In this document: positions 48,940 through 59,811 of the stretch, piece by piece | Numbering within the stretch: position 1 is the first letter of the stretch | How the letters are laid out: every line of letters starts with the position of its first letter | From: Eunapius fragilis | Taxonomy: Eukaryota > Porifera > Demospongiae > Spongillida > Spongillidae | Reading direction: 5' to 3' | Assembly (NCBI GenBank): GCA_963681505.1 | Contig: OY811974.1 | Location: 6,995,389 to 7,059,388, forward strand | DNA: 64,000 nucleotides | The notes under the pieces: model-generated | What the model was told of the DNA's origin: nothing | What the model saw: only the letters and a program-made list of their open reading frames with translations | Databases searched by the model: none | Translations under genes and position numbers: made by a program

Positions 48940-50824
48940 CTAGATCATTTTTCCATATTCTTTCTTTTTACAAAAGCAGTATGTATCCGAATTGCTTTGT
49001 GCAGGCTGCAGGGTTTCTGATTTCTGGGGGTTCTTAGAACACTCAGCATCCAAAATGTTATGAGTCATAATTTCTGGCAGCAAACACTCAACATAGAATG
49101 TGGTCAGCTTCTTAACAAGCTGTTCTACAAATGGAAGGTTCTTGTATATCCTTTCCACATATATACCTTTCTGAGTCCAGACTACAAAGTCACTAAAGTT
49201 CCTGCTACTACATATCCCAAGTTGCCCCTGCACTTGTGTATAGTACTTGTGTGTTTTTTTAAGCCCACTGTCACCAATACATGAAAGCTTCATCAATTTT
49301 AGTTCTTGAGGATTAATGTCTTTGTATGACAATGGGCATTTCACCTCTAATAACCCTCTTCCACAGCATTTACATTCTATAAAGCCATCAGGGCTTGCAC
49401 CTAAGTGCGGGTAAAGGGGATTTATTACAAACCCAGCAGGATCATATTTAAATCCTTCATGTGACTGTTGCATTTGAATTGCATACTGTTGCTTCGCAGT
49501 CTCCTCATGTTCAATACCCCACTTAATAGCAGGAACAATACTCAAGTCTTTCTCTACAAGTAGTGCTCTAATTATATTTTGTGGATTGCCATTACTTTTG
49601 AAGACAAGAATTTCATGGAATGAAGATGCAGTAATCCGCCCTTTACGTTGCTCATGCCACTCCCTGCATTCTCTTTGCTTGCATGTCTGCAACTCAATAA
49701 TTTTGCATGTGCTCTCAGATATTGTTATGGCTTGAAAAACTTCTCTAGCCTTTTTAAGTAACTGCTCACTATTTAAGCATTTATACTTTTCATCATACAG
49801 TGCTGTCAATGGCGAAGGAAGACGAGATAGTGGAATGGTGCTTTGATCATAACTAGTTGCTGTAACAGCAGCAATAGCAGGAGACATTGCCTCAGCTCTA
49901 GAGGTACATTCAACTGCTACTGAAGGGAAGGATACAATTGTGAATAGACTTGAATTTGGAGCAACTTTGTGAATTGTACTTAATAAGATATCTGTCTTTA
50001 TATGAGGGCTTTCATGAGGACCAGATGCAAATTCACTACTCATCTTCAATGACAATGCATTAACATCTTTTGATGAATTTTTCCCCAAACCTTTATGAAC
50101 AGGTTGCACAAAGTGAATGTCCATCACTTCAGAAGGATCTACCTGCAATCAGGAAGAACCATATAATTGTATGAAACTAATCTTTTATACATGTTGCTGC
50201 TTACATTGTCCACAAATGACTTATTCCACTCACAAGGAAGTGAGGTACACGATGGTTTATTATACTCCAATTTGCAAGCAGCTTCAATTTTAAACAATAA
50301 AGCAGCAACATGGCTGCACACTTCACCTAATCTGCACAAAATTAAATGCATTGGGAAGGAAACAGCACATGAGTTGTGGCAAGTACATCCAAAGTACTAT
50401 GAACTTACCCCGCCATGCATTTACAATGTGCTGTTATTACGGAGACATTTTGTTTGGACAAAATAACCCATGCTTCGTAGCCATGGTCTGGTGCCTTCTG
50501 ACTTGGGTTTACCTTTGCCTTAAGACACGCGTATCGGTTAAGTTCATACGACAAAACTGTTTGAACATAGCCGTTGTAAAAATAGTTGTATGCTTCAAGT
50601 GACTTGTAAGCTTTCAAAGTTTCTTGTGTGTATGTTCCCTTCGTATCAATGAGATAAGTATAAATGTCGCCAAACTGTAAATCTGGCCAGGTAGTAACGT
50701 CATTAACCCATTCCTTCTTATCAATGCAATAGGGGTCGGGAAACACTTCATCATCGATCTGCAGCTTCAAAAGGTACCGTCTTCGCGCTAAATAATCAAG
50801 AGAGCTCAAGTAAGACGACTCCAT
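48940..50824 (-). CDS. SWIM zinc finger - YqaJ nuclease protein of the transposon
   Basis: Exons 50409-50824, 50205-50331 and 48940-50142 (minus strand) give 581 residues. A SWIM finger is assembled across the first intron: CKC at the end of exon 1 and GEVCSHVAALLF in exon 2 (CxC...CxH). The third exon holds a YqaJ-like (PD-D/ExK) nuclease: REWHEQRKGRITASSF, then WGIEHEETAKQQY, GASPDGF and LLEVKCPLS, and QVQGQLGI, so the catalytic Asp, Glu and Lys are present. The frame ends at TAG (48940-48942) inside a PHD finger. Translation past it would continue to TGA at 48832-48834 and supply the remaining ligands (CDNPSC, WFHYAC, WYCFEC). Role in transposition unknown; probably nuclear, DNA-processing. 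Confidence 0.82.
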
Positions 50825-50929
50825 CCTTAGCTTGTGCCTACATATGGTCGGGGTACGAGAAAAATTGTCCGGGCACGAGGAATCATGTCACATGATACGC
50901 CCACGCTGGAAAAGGGTCTATAGGACTTT

Positions 50930-52134
50930 ATATATGATTAGTTTGCGAACACCGCTGCAGTGTGTCTGGGTCTGGGGACCCGATATAATGTGGATATTTA
51001 TGGACATACATGACACAATTTGCGGGATCGGTCGAGTTGCATGGGTGGACGCAGGATTTAGAGTTGGGGGGGGGGGGGGGGGGGGGGGGGGCAAAGGGCA
51101 GAGGAGGTAGTCTCGTACCCAGACCCACATCGCAGCTGCGGATGTATTACATCCCCGCTACGCGAGTAGTGGGTCTGTACAAATTTCTGTCCAGCTCCAC
51201 CGGAATGTTGGGGCGACCAATCATGAGGCACGCGCATGCGCTAATTGCATACTCAAGTTATTATATATATTAATCGAAGTAATCTGTTATGGCGGTGAGG
51301 CTAGAGATGGATGGTGTATACATGTACAGTGAAAACGTGTTATTCAGTCGGCGGGTGAATGTATGGGGTATGCCAAAGTAAGGGACGAACGTACGTGATG
51401 CATCATCAATATTCGATAGCAAACGTTTCCATTAAGTGCATAAACTTTACTTATGTTTCAATTAAGGTGTCATATGTGAAACCTGGCTGCATGGTCATTG
51501 TCCTCTTTAATGATAGAAATGCGTGGTGCTTTGATATTCCTTTCATGTGTGCTGTAACGCAAAAATTGGTCCGGGCGGACCACTTTTCGCTGCCAAAGTG
51601 ATTCGGGTGCGGACCAGTTTTGGCAGCCAAAAGCGGTCCGGGTTGCCAAAACTATAGTCCGGGCGTAGAAGCAGCTCTTTGCCTTGGAAAGATGTATGTG
51701 GCAGACAATGACAATAATAAAGTCGTCCGACCATGCATGGAACATACTGGTTGCTAGAAGTGGTCCGATCAACATGCATGCAGAAAAGGGTCCTCGCCTT
51801 GTATATAGGGTAGGGGGACTTATGGATAATGAATTGTCCTGCGCAATTGCAATTAGTCTCACAGGAGTCAAGAAGTGTAACTCCATCATTTTCACCAGGT
51901 GATGCATTAGCTGCGTCAGCTTTATCAACATGCGCTGTTCTGCTCTGCATTGATACAATTGGTGTTAGAAAGGTGACTGCCTACCAAGATCTCCTTCAAC
52001 ATTATGTAGCTGTCTACTAGGTTGTGCATTTTCGTACACCTCATCTAAAAGGCGGTGGCGGGACAGTGTGGACCACTAAATGAGAACTCACTTTTGCCAC
52101 CTTTTCTCTCAGCCCGTTAATTGTATATAGGTAC
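50930..52134. other. intergenic with G tract and solo inverted-repeat end
   Basis: A G tract of about 26 bases lies at 51066-51091. At 51112-51190, TCGTACCCAGACCCAC and CGCAGCTGCGGATGTATTACAT match one end of the element at 53966-55304, ending GTGGGTCTG, so it is a solo end or small relative. GGTCCGG is repeated at 51565-51660. No gene recognised. Confidence 0.55.
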
Positions 52135-52530
52135 TGTCAAACTGGAAGAATCGCTCTGAAATCCGACAATGGGTTGTTCTGGATTACTGAGCCCATGCAT
52201 GCAGCGGTGATGCTAACCGCATTATGCAGGATACTGAACATGCATGCGCGTAACAGTCATCCCGAGTCCGGATTATGAAAACTCTAGTACTACGCCGAAC
52301 ATGATGAATGTTTAGGTCCAAAACAATAGGCTCATTTGTACAACAAAGGTTAGTTGATTTTATAGATTCAGTTCTATGTCTGCTTTCCGTGATCGCATCG
52401 AAAGTTCTTTAGAACTACAACAAAGTTAAGATTCCTACATGTCCTTTGCATTTTTCCGCACACCGCACACACACTCCCTGTACAATCCACGCGCACACGC
52501 TGTTAAGTCCGCACACAAGTGACCCTGGTG
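52135..52530 (+). pseudogene. chimeric fragment of the beta-trefoil gene and its flank
   Basis: 52139-52235 repeats the coding stretch ALKSDNG..WITEP of the beta-trefoil genes in the plus sense. From about 52228 the sequence switches to the gene's 5' flank, matching 57594-57940, but in the opposite relative orientation to that found in the intact copies. The piece is also broken by small insertions (ATGCATGCA). It is a rearranged relic, not a gene. Confidence 0.7.
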
Positions 52531-52778
52531 TTTAAATGCGTCTCTCGTGTGTAGGTGTGTCCTCGGATCTGAGCAATTCATTCAGAAGGTGTGGGACAAG
52601 CCAACTTGTTGGTTAGAGGTATGCAGCACTGGTATGTTTTGAAACACTTCTGAGACCTAAACCTCCATTTTAAATTTCAATTGGCAGTGATACTTAGGAT
52701 TGATAGTAATTCAGACTCGAATATTTTAAAGCCTTGATGCAAAACTTACTGCAGTTTTTCTTTGATGCCTTCTAAAGG

Positions 52779-53866
52779 AACAAGTAAAGAAAAACATTCT
52801 CTAACGAGAAAGTTGTTGGGGTATAGGAATTGAAGGCAATGGTGGTGTAACAACGAAGGAAACAAGGATGTGGGAAAAGATAAATGATACAAAAATCCTA
52901 TATATTTTGGTTATTTTACATTTACACGTGCTAAAAATAGGATTTTAGTATCATTTATCATTTCCCAAAACCTTGTTCCCCTACTTTTTACACTACCATT
53001 GCCTCCAATTCCTATATCTCACCAACTTTCTCGTTAGAGAATGTTTTTCTTTACTTGTTGTCTCTATTATTAATTTTATTGTCGATGATTTCTGCGAATA
53101 CTGGCAAGTGCTCACTAGTTATAGTTATGACGTAGCCTCTTTAATTGAAGAACGGGCACTTATGCAGTTCCCCCCCCCCCCCCCCCACTTCAATTACCGT
53201 CACGAGCAGACGCCCGCTTTGGAAGGGTCAGCATTGTACCGAAGCAGGAGGACTCTAACTCGTCGACCGTCTCCATTTTGGAGGTATTCCTCTAGTCGTT
53301 TAGCTCTCCTCGTTTGTCGGCATGAAGGCACTTTGACAAAAACAACTTCGCTAGCCAATAGTGGTGAAAACTGCGATCAAATGAAATTCCCACCTGTTCT
53401 TAACGCTGCATGCACGATTCTAATTATACGTGAATGTTGCCATGGGAACGCTTCAATTTAGCACTCCGCATTATGTATGTCAGTTTCATGCTTTATTTAT
53501 ATACTAGTATCTGATACCTGAAGATGTCCTTCCAGGAGATTCTAAAGCGATTGGTATAATTTGCGCTCTTTTAAACCATTTCTATCCCGAGTTGTACTCA
53601 GCCGAGAAGAAGAAGAAGAATTAGAAGACGACGACGACGACGGAGAAGAATTGGCCTGGGGGCGAGGGAAAATACGAGCTTTTTAGTTCTCTTAAAGCAA
53701 ACAGTTTGAAGACTGGAACAAATCATTAAAATGACCGTCTTTGCCTGCTAGTTTGATAGCAACACTAAAAGAGCTAAACTATCCGTTTCTTGGTACGCGA
53801 GTTATACGCGGGTTGCGATTTAAAAAATGATTTCACGACCCGGGTCAATTCCTATATATGAGCTAT
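52779..53866 (-). mobile_element. composite hairpin element, copy 4 (reverse orientation)
   Basis: Full-length copy of about 1.09 kb on the minus strand. The hairpin is at 52779-53059, the 17-base C tract at 53170-53186, the reverse of GGAGAGCTAAACGAC near 53305, the CGACGACGACGACGG run near 53625-53642, and the end CACGACCCGGGTCAATTCC at 53834-53852. Confidence 0.82.
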
Positions 53867-54205
53867 TACCGTAGTTCATGATTGCTCAGAATCGGGGGGA
53901 CACCTACACACGAGAGACGCATTTACACACTACGGTCATATTTATACACCAGGGACATATAGTCACGTACCCAGACCCTCAATCCCACAGCTGCGGGTGG
54001 ATTACATCACCGCTACGTGGAAAGAGGGTCTGGCGCATAGATCGAACATTTTGGTTCTGACTTTCCTCGATTTCGGAGGACCAATCAGATTGCAGCACGG
54101 TTTGACGTCACGGTTGCAACATTGTAGTTGCATCCCATAGCAATAATGAGTCAAGCAGCGATTAGAATGTCGGGGACTACTCGGGGGAATCGCTAGACGC
54201 CATTA

Positions 54206-55050
54206 TTATTCGTGCATCACAAAGACTGACTGCAAGATGGAGACAACCACAAGGACAGCAGAGAGCACCTCCCGATAGAAGGAGCTCATGACAAGGGCCT
54301 CCAAACCCACCACCACACCCACCAGGTGCACTGTCCCCTTCAAAAGCAGCACGCGATTGGTTGCCATCCTTTGCCAGGCGGCACGGAACGCGGACCTCCG
54401 CACCCACACATAGGACCAACAGACGAGAGGCAGCGCGTAGTACCAGTAATACTGGATGGGGGAGGATTGGTACCAAAGAACCATAACAATGGCCACCACT
54501 ATGGCTACCTGAACTAGCACCATCTTAGGGCTACAGTGCCCCACCCCTCCACTGTTAGCTCCCACCCTCCTACAACAACGGGGCAACTTCTCCTCCAAGA
54601 CCCAGCAAAAATTTCTTGGGAATAATTCTTGCCAAGAAGAGCAAGATCTTGGTAGGAGGCCAAGATCTTGCCAGGAGGCTGAGATCTTGCCATATCTTGG
54701 GTAAGATCTTGGCCAAAACTTGGCCGGCATAATCTTGGCAAGTTTGGCAAGACCTTGGGCAAGTTTGGGCAGGAATCTTGTCCAAGAACTTTTTGCTGGG
54801 AATGGCCACAAGCACACACGCCAACCAACCCACGAAGCCTGCCGTCACGGCAACCTTGAGGGGCAGCCTGTGGTAGGTGTGGTAGTACCTCATGCCCTCT
54901 TTGCACAGGGCGGGACAGGTCCGCGGCCCTCTGGACATGGTGGGCGTTTATTAGAGTATCGATCTCTTGGAAAGCTCGGCGGGCAACAGCCCGGGAAAGG
55001 GTCTGAAGAGCAAGGGGAGAGAGCTGTTCTGTGTGCGCTCCGTCTTGACC
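54206..55050 (-). pseudogene. captured fragment resembling the PIGN C-terminus
   Basis: Reading downward on the minus strand: AFQEIDTLINAHHVQRAADL, a frame change near 54905-54915, then EGMRYYHTYHRLPLKVAV and AGFVGWLACVLVA. The MITE 54601-54800 interrupts it. After it come EEKLPRCC, IVVAIVMVLWYQSSP, YYWYYALPLVCWSYVW and GLEALVMSSFYREVLSA, ending at a TGA or TAA near 54206. The order and several blocks (YYHTY, GFVGW, YY-Y-LPL-W, SFFYR-like) fit the multi-pass membrane C-terminus of GPI ethanolamine phosphate transferase 1. The catalytic domain is absent. With the frameshift and insertion it cannot encode an active enzyme. Identification is from memory of the family and needs a search. Confidence 0.6.
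54601..54800. mobile_element. CCCAGCAAA MITE, copy 2
   Basis: 200-bp relative of 34200-34402 with the same ends (CCCAGCAAAAA, TTTTTGCTGGG) and the CAAGATCTTG-rich interior. It splits the PIGN-like fragment, so it arrived after capture or before it in the source gene. Confidence 0.85.
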
Positions 55051-55304
55051 CTAAGCTGCGCGGTACAAAGACTAGAGTCCTGCGTATGCCTTCCCAATTG
55101 TCGTCTTTGCGAGCAGTTCGACACAGACACCGAACAGACTTTGCAGTGATTAATTACACGATGACGACATTTATGACTACACAATAATTGCATAAACATT
55201 CAAAACAAGTCAGAACCAAAATGTTCGATCTATGCGCCAGACCCTCTTTCCACGTAGCGGTGATGTAATCCACCCGCAGCTGTGAGATTGAGGGCCTGGG
55301 TACG

Positions 55305-55859
55305 AGACAAAGAGACATATCTACACACCAGGGACGCTTCAACATACCTGGGACACACCCACAGTACTGCAGACACACCTAAAGCAAACACAGTTCGGAG
55401 GACTGTGAGTGTGGGAGAAGAAAATTAGGGCTTAGGGCAGGGTAGGGGGGGCCGCAGGCCCGCTACGCCCCTCAACTTTTCACCCCCTCTCCGAATCCGC
55501 TTTCAAACTGCACCCGTCCCTCCCTCCTGACACTCTTCATTGAAAACTCACTAACTCCCCCTCTTCTTATTAAATGGCCATCTTGCCTTGTACGAGGCGC
55601 CTTCGGCGCCACTTTGTTAGCTCTGGACACATCTACACGCGCATCACCTGCGACGAGACGCCAATGGCGCGTTCACGTCGACTTTCGGAATACCAAGGAT
55701 ATTTAATATTGGTATGGAGTAGAAACGTATACAAGTATTAACAACATTCTCCGTATGAGAAATGTGGTTTAATATGAAGCACCACTAATGGCCTCATCTC
55801 AAAATAGTCTGGTTATTATGTTCTATCTACGTCTCATCTAACGATGAAAAAATCCAAGG
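55305..55859. other. intergenic, nothing recognised
   Basis: Contains CACCAGGGAC repeats adjoining the element's right end and pyrimidine-rich sequence. No gene. Confidence 0.5.
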
Positions 55860-56500
55860 AACAAGTAATAAAAAACATTCTCAATGAGATAGTTGGTGGC
55901 ATATAGAATTGAGGGCAAAAGTAGTGTGAAAAGGAAATAAACAAGGGTCTAATACTAAGGGATAATGTTATAGTCAACCCTATATTGAGCCCATTTGTAG
56001 GACATTATGATGTTCAGCTCAGTGCGTGGGAAATAATTTCATCCATTAATTTTTCTCTTATTATTAGACCTTTTCCTTTCATTTTTACATCATAATCCTA
56101 TCATGCTCACATCATTCCCCCCCCCCCCCTCCCACCTTTATCAATTGGTAATACTCGCTGTGAAGCTAACAGCAAGTTTTGAAGGATCTATTAATACGGT
56201 TAAAGGTACTTAAAATAACCGATGAACGGCCTGCGTGTCCGGATATAAGCCTGCACGTGCGCATGTCACGCACAGTCTTGCGCCTGCTGTCCGGCAGCAA
56301 TAAAAATTTTAATTATAAAAGGAAGGGAACTAGTTTTTGATTATTATAAATAAGACAAATATCCTACATGTATAATAATGTAACAGAACCAAAAGAAGTG
56401 GATATACAGGATTTTGTCTCTTTCTTTTCCACAAACATTGCTCCCTTCCTTTCTACGCCACCTTTCACCAATTCCAGCATACTTTCAAGGAACGTAGCAC
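55860..56500. repeat. two decayed relatives of the fold-back hairpin
   Basis: 55860-56110 starts AACAAGTAATAAAAAACATTC and keeps GATAGTTGGTGGCATATAGA but has lost most pairing. 56340-56480 keeps the hairpin centre AATGTAACAGAACCAAAAGA and parts of both arms. Neither adjoins the rest of the composite element. Confidence 0.6.
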
Positions 56501-56984
56501 CCTAATGGTAATTAAGGTAACTAAAATTCAATACGATGTACCAGATCTATCAGTCACACTTTAAGCCGAACCAGTCCAGTTTTTCAGGCTATATTGTTTG
56601 TATAGTTTTAATTGCTGTCACAATACCTTGAACTCATACTTACATCAGGCAAGAAATGCTCTACCATGCCTTCCAGTGTACGCAACCTTTTGAACTTAAG
56701 TGTTTGGGTACATCCGCACTACAGTACATAGTACACAAGATTTCTCTAAATGCTGGCTTTGAATTGCCATGACCACAGCGTGAGGTTATAAAGCCTATAG
56801 ATACTGTGGTTGATTTTTCGCATTTCAAATGATTATAATTCGGCACTTTATAAACACTATGTACATGAACATTACATCTATATACAGTATGTATGCAGTT
56901 GGTAAGGCGGAGTTGCGGGGCACGAAGAAACTAGCAATCTAATGAGTTAGGGAAAATGCAGCTGTGATGAAAGCAAAGTCCAAT

Positions 56985-57490
56985 CTAGGCTAAAATAAAT
57001 TCAAAGTAAACTTCGCTTTTTCCAGTGGATCTAATGCGGTTAGCATCACCGCTGGGTTCAGTAATCCAGAACAACCCATTGTCGGATTTCAGAGCGATTC
57101 TTCCAGTTCTTTTTCGATTATTACTGGGGTCTGGTTTAGTGAACTCGAACTTGTACTCGAATACACAATACTGGTCTACAGTACTTTTCACAGCTGCAAT
57201 TAAATCACTACCACTCGAGTGGTTATAACGGCTCAAGTAGCGTCCGTTGTCAGCCCGAAACGCAACAGTGTTGCCGCTCTGTACTTGCATGTTAAACTTG
57301 CATTGGCCATCTGCCGATACTTTTGCTGCTTCAATACCCTCCACGCTATTTCGGGTAAATCGACTTAAATACTTGTTAGTCGATGTGTCGAAAAGAAAAA
57401 CATCAGTTCCATACTATGCAGGAGAGAAAATTGTTACGGATATTTACTTACGCAGCAATATATTAGTTGAAACCATACCGCAACTGCCAT
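56985..57490 (-). CDS. beta-trefoil (fascin-like) protein, copy 1
   Basis: Exons 57452-57490 and 56985-57413 (GTAAGT donor, phase 0) give 155 residues, or the second exon could be joined to another 5' exon. Trefoil repeats are visible: VFLFDTSTNKYLSRF, VAFRADNGRYLSRYN and IALKSDNGLFWITEP, each a hydrophobic strand followed by a D/N-G turn and an aromatic/Leu, as in fascin domains and some beta-trefoil lectins. The first 13 residues are hydrophobic (MAVAVWFQLIYCC) but short for a signal peptide. Function unknown: actin bundling or carbohydrate binding are possibilities from the fold only. Confidence 0.7.
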
Positions 57491-57935
57491 GATATTGATT
57501 GCTGAGCGCTATCTCTGAAAAATAAAGCACAGTTTGCAATAATACTTATATGTGTACGTTTAGCCATGCATATAAATATACAGAGCAATGTCACAGGATA
57601 CTGAACGCGCATGCGTAACAGTCATCCGGAAGCCTGATTATGAAAATTTTAGTAGTACGCCGAACATGACGAGTGTTTATGTCCAAAACAATAGGCTTAT
57701 TTGTACAGCAAAGGTTATTAAATATCAATGGTTCAGTTCTATGTCTGCTTTCCGTGTGCATCGAAAGTTATTTCTACAACAAAGATAGTAGATTTTAGAG
57801 TTTCAGTTCTATGTGCATAGAAAGTTCTTAGGAACTACAACAAAGTAAGTACTTATTAAGATTCCTACTGGTCCTTTGGTTTTTTCCACATACTGCAAAC
57901 ACACGCCCTGTACAATCCACACACGTGCTGTTAAG

Positions 57936-58053
<118 letters not shown>

Positions 58054-58060
58054 CACATGC

Positions 58061-58995
58061 AGGCACGCATGTATGGCGCAAATTGTGAATTTGCGCAATT
58101 TGTGAAATCAAAATTTGCGCAACAACTCTCAAACGTGTAGCTTCTGCCCATGCTCACCCTACATGCACGTTTGCCTGTGGAGTATGTTGTCCAGGAACGA
58201 ACGTGCATCTTTTCTTGGTGTTGCGTTACGACCATCATGTAATACGAGTAAGTCATCACCAGAGGCTAGCTTTTTATATTTATCTATTAGGTAAAAAATG
58301 GCTGTATTTTACGAAAGTGTAAGGCATGCATTCACATGCAGTCTTCTCTGTGAAGATCAAGCAGGGTGTGGTAGAATTTTGACAGCACAAAAGCGTAACA
58401 AAAAAAAAAAATCCCACCGCGTGTGCACTCCTTATAGCCCTAGCTGGTATAGAATATATGCCAAGGTGCCATACATCAACGTAACAAATACAAGACAGCT
58501 CTTGCACGAGTGAAAGGTAGCTTTTCTGAGCCTTCAAAGAAGTTGAACCATAAAATAATCGCTCATTATTATAAGCACTGAGTCAATAGTATATGGTTTC
58601 CCTCCGAGTCCCAGCACATACAAGTCGGCCGAATACATGCAGTGGCGTACCCAGAATTATCTCTACCGTCGACCATTAATTAATTGGTAGCTAGCTAGCC
58701 ATGTGCCTACTATCAGTTAATATTATGGCAGCGGCAATTAATTTACTGCGGGAGGTGAGCATTACTGTTCAGCCGAACTCGGTTGACAGGGCCCAGGTCC
58801 TTAAGATACCGTAATAGAGACAGTGGCAGGTGTGAATACAGGGGGTGGGCAACTGAGTTTTGTCCCCGGACGATCGATGATGGTATGAACAATGAGCGAA
58901 CGCAATGAACACATGCCAAAGTAAAAACAGTAAAGGGCGGCGGCTGCTTGGGACAGTGGCGTAGCAAGTGGTGGGGGGTTGAGGGGCTGCCGAAC
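58061..58995. other. spacer DNA, no gene recognised
   Basis: Left part of the inverted duplication's spacer. No motif, splice-supported exon or repeat was named here. Confidence 0.5.
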
Positions 58996-59009
58996 TAGAT
59001 GAGAGGTAA

Positions 59010-59470
59010 GAAGGGCTTAGTCCTATCGACCCTCCTCCCCTTTGAAGGGCTTAGTCCCATCCCCCTCCTCCCTCTGAAGGGCTTAGTCCCATCGCCCTCC
59101 CCCTCTGAAGGGCTTAGTCCCATCCTCCTCCTCCCCTCTAAAGGGCTTAGTCCCATCCCCCTCCTCCCCTCTGAAGGGCTTAGTCCCATCCCATCCTCCT
59201 CCTCCCCTCTGAAGGGCTTAGTCCCATCCTCCTCCTCCCCTCTGAAGGGCTTAGTCCCATCCCCTCCTCCCCTCTGAAGGGCTTAGTCCCATCCTCCTCC
59301 TCCCCTCTGAAGGGTTTAGTTCCATCCCCTCCTCCCCTCTGATAGGCTTAGTCCCATCCCCCTCCTCCCCTCTGAAGGGCTTAGTCCCATCCCCCTCCTC
59401 CCCTCTGAAGGGCTCCCATCTCCCTCCTCCCCTCTGAAGGGCTCCCATCTCCCTCCTCCCCTATGATAGG
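59010..59470. repeat. 27 to 33-bp minisatellite
   Basis: About 14 copies of GAAGGGCTTAGTCCCATC plus a variable CCTCCTCCCCTCT tail. Unit length varies in 3-bp steps through gain or loss of CTC. Confidence 0.92.
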
Positions 59471-59494
59471 CAGAGTGCCTCACATGTCCTCTCC

Positions 59495-59690
59495 TGCACG
59501 AAGCCCTTCAGAGGGGAGGAGGGGATTGGGACACACACAGTGCTTAGAAATGGAACTCACAACCAGAGCAACCTTGTTGCAGTCCATCCACCATCCTGAA
59601 GAGAGCATTGGTGTCAGTACGATATTTGGGTGGTCACAATAAGCTTCTCTTCATCACCTAGCTAGCTGGAGATACCCTGAACATGTAATA
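59495..59690 (+). repeat. direct repeat, copy 1
   Basis: Nearly the same 190 bp as 61030-61225: AAGCCCTTCAGAGGGGAGGA, CATCCACCATCCTGAAGAGA and GATATTTGGGTGGTCACAAT in the same order and orientation. Confidence 0.85.
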
Positions 59691-59811
59691 AAAGGTAGAG
59701 ACTTCACTAATTCACAATCAGATAAAGGACTTCTACTATTGTACAGTGTTTGAACGGAGCTCAACGTGTATACCGCCATCCTTGGAAAACCTTACGGAAT
59801 AAACAGATGCT

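Larger units (their letters stand above)
46799..50918. mobile_element. complete two-gene DNA transposon (Harbinger/ISL2EU-like)
   Basis: 4120 bp bounded by the perfect 12-bp terminal inverted repeat GACCCTTTTCCA and flanked by TA on both sides (46797-46798, 50919-50920). It encodes a DDE transposase on the plus strand (47350-48733) and a SWIM-YqaJ protein on the minus strand (50824-48940), arranged tail to tail. It begins 45 bp after the INTS10 stop codon. A DDE_Tnp_4 transposase paired with a YqaJ-type nuclease and a 2-bp duplication recalls the ISL2EU group as I remember it. That name needs a database check. Confidence 0.85.
53966..55304. mobile_element. long-TIR element carrying a PIGN-like gene fragment
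   Basis: 1339 bp with inverted ends of over 90 bp: CGTACCCAGACCCTCAATCC at the left is mirrored at the right (GGGCCTGGGTACG), and inner arms share TGGATTACATCACCGCTACG and GATCGAACATTTTGGTTCTG. Between the arms lies the PIGN-like fragment (54206-55050) with a nested MITE. No transposase was found, so mobility would depend on another element. A solo end of the same family is at 51112-51190. Confidence 0.75.

Noticed and set aside
51470-51958. 162- and 135-codon minus-strand open frames
   Set aside because: They overlap in different frames, are built partly on GGTCCGG repeats, and lack any domain signature.
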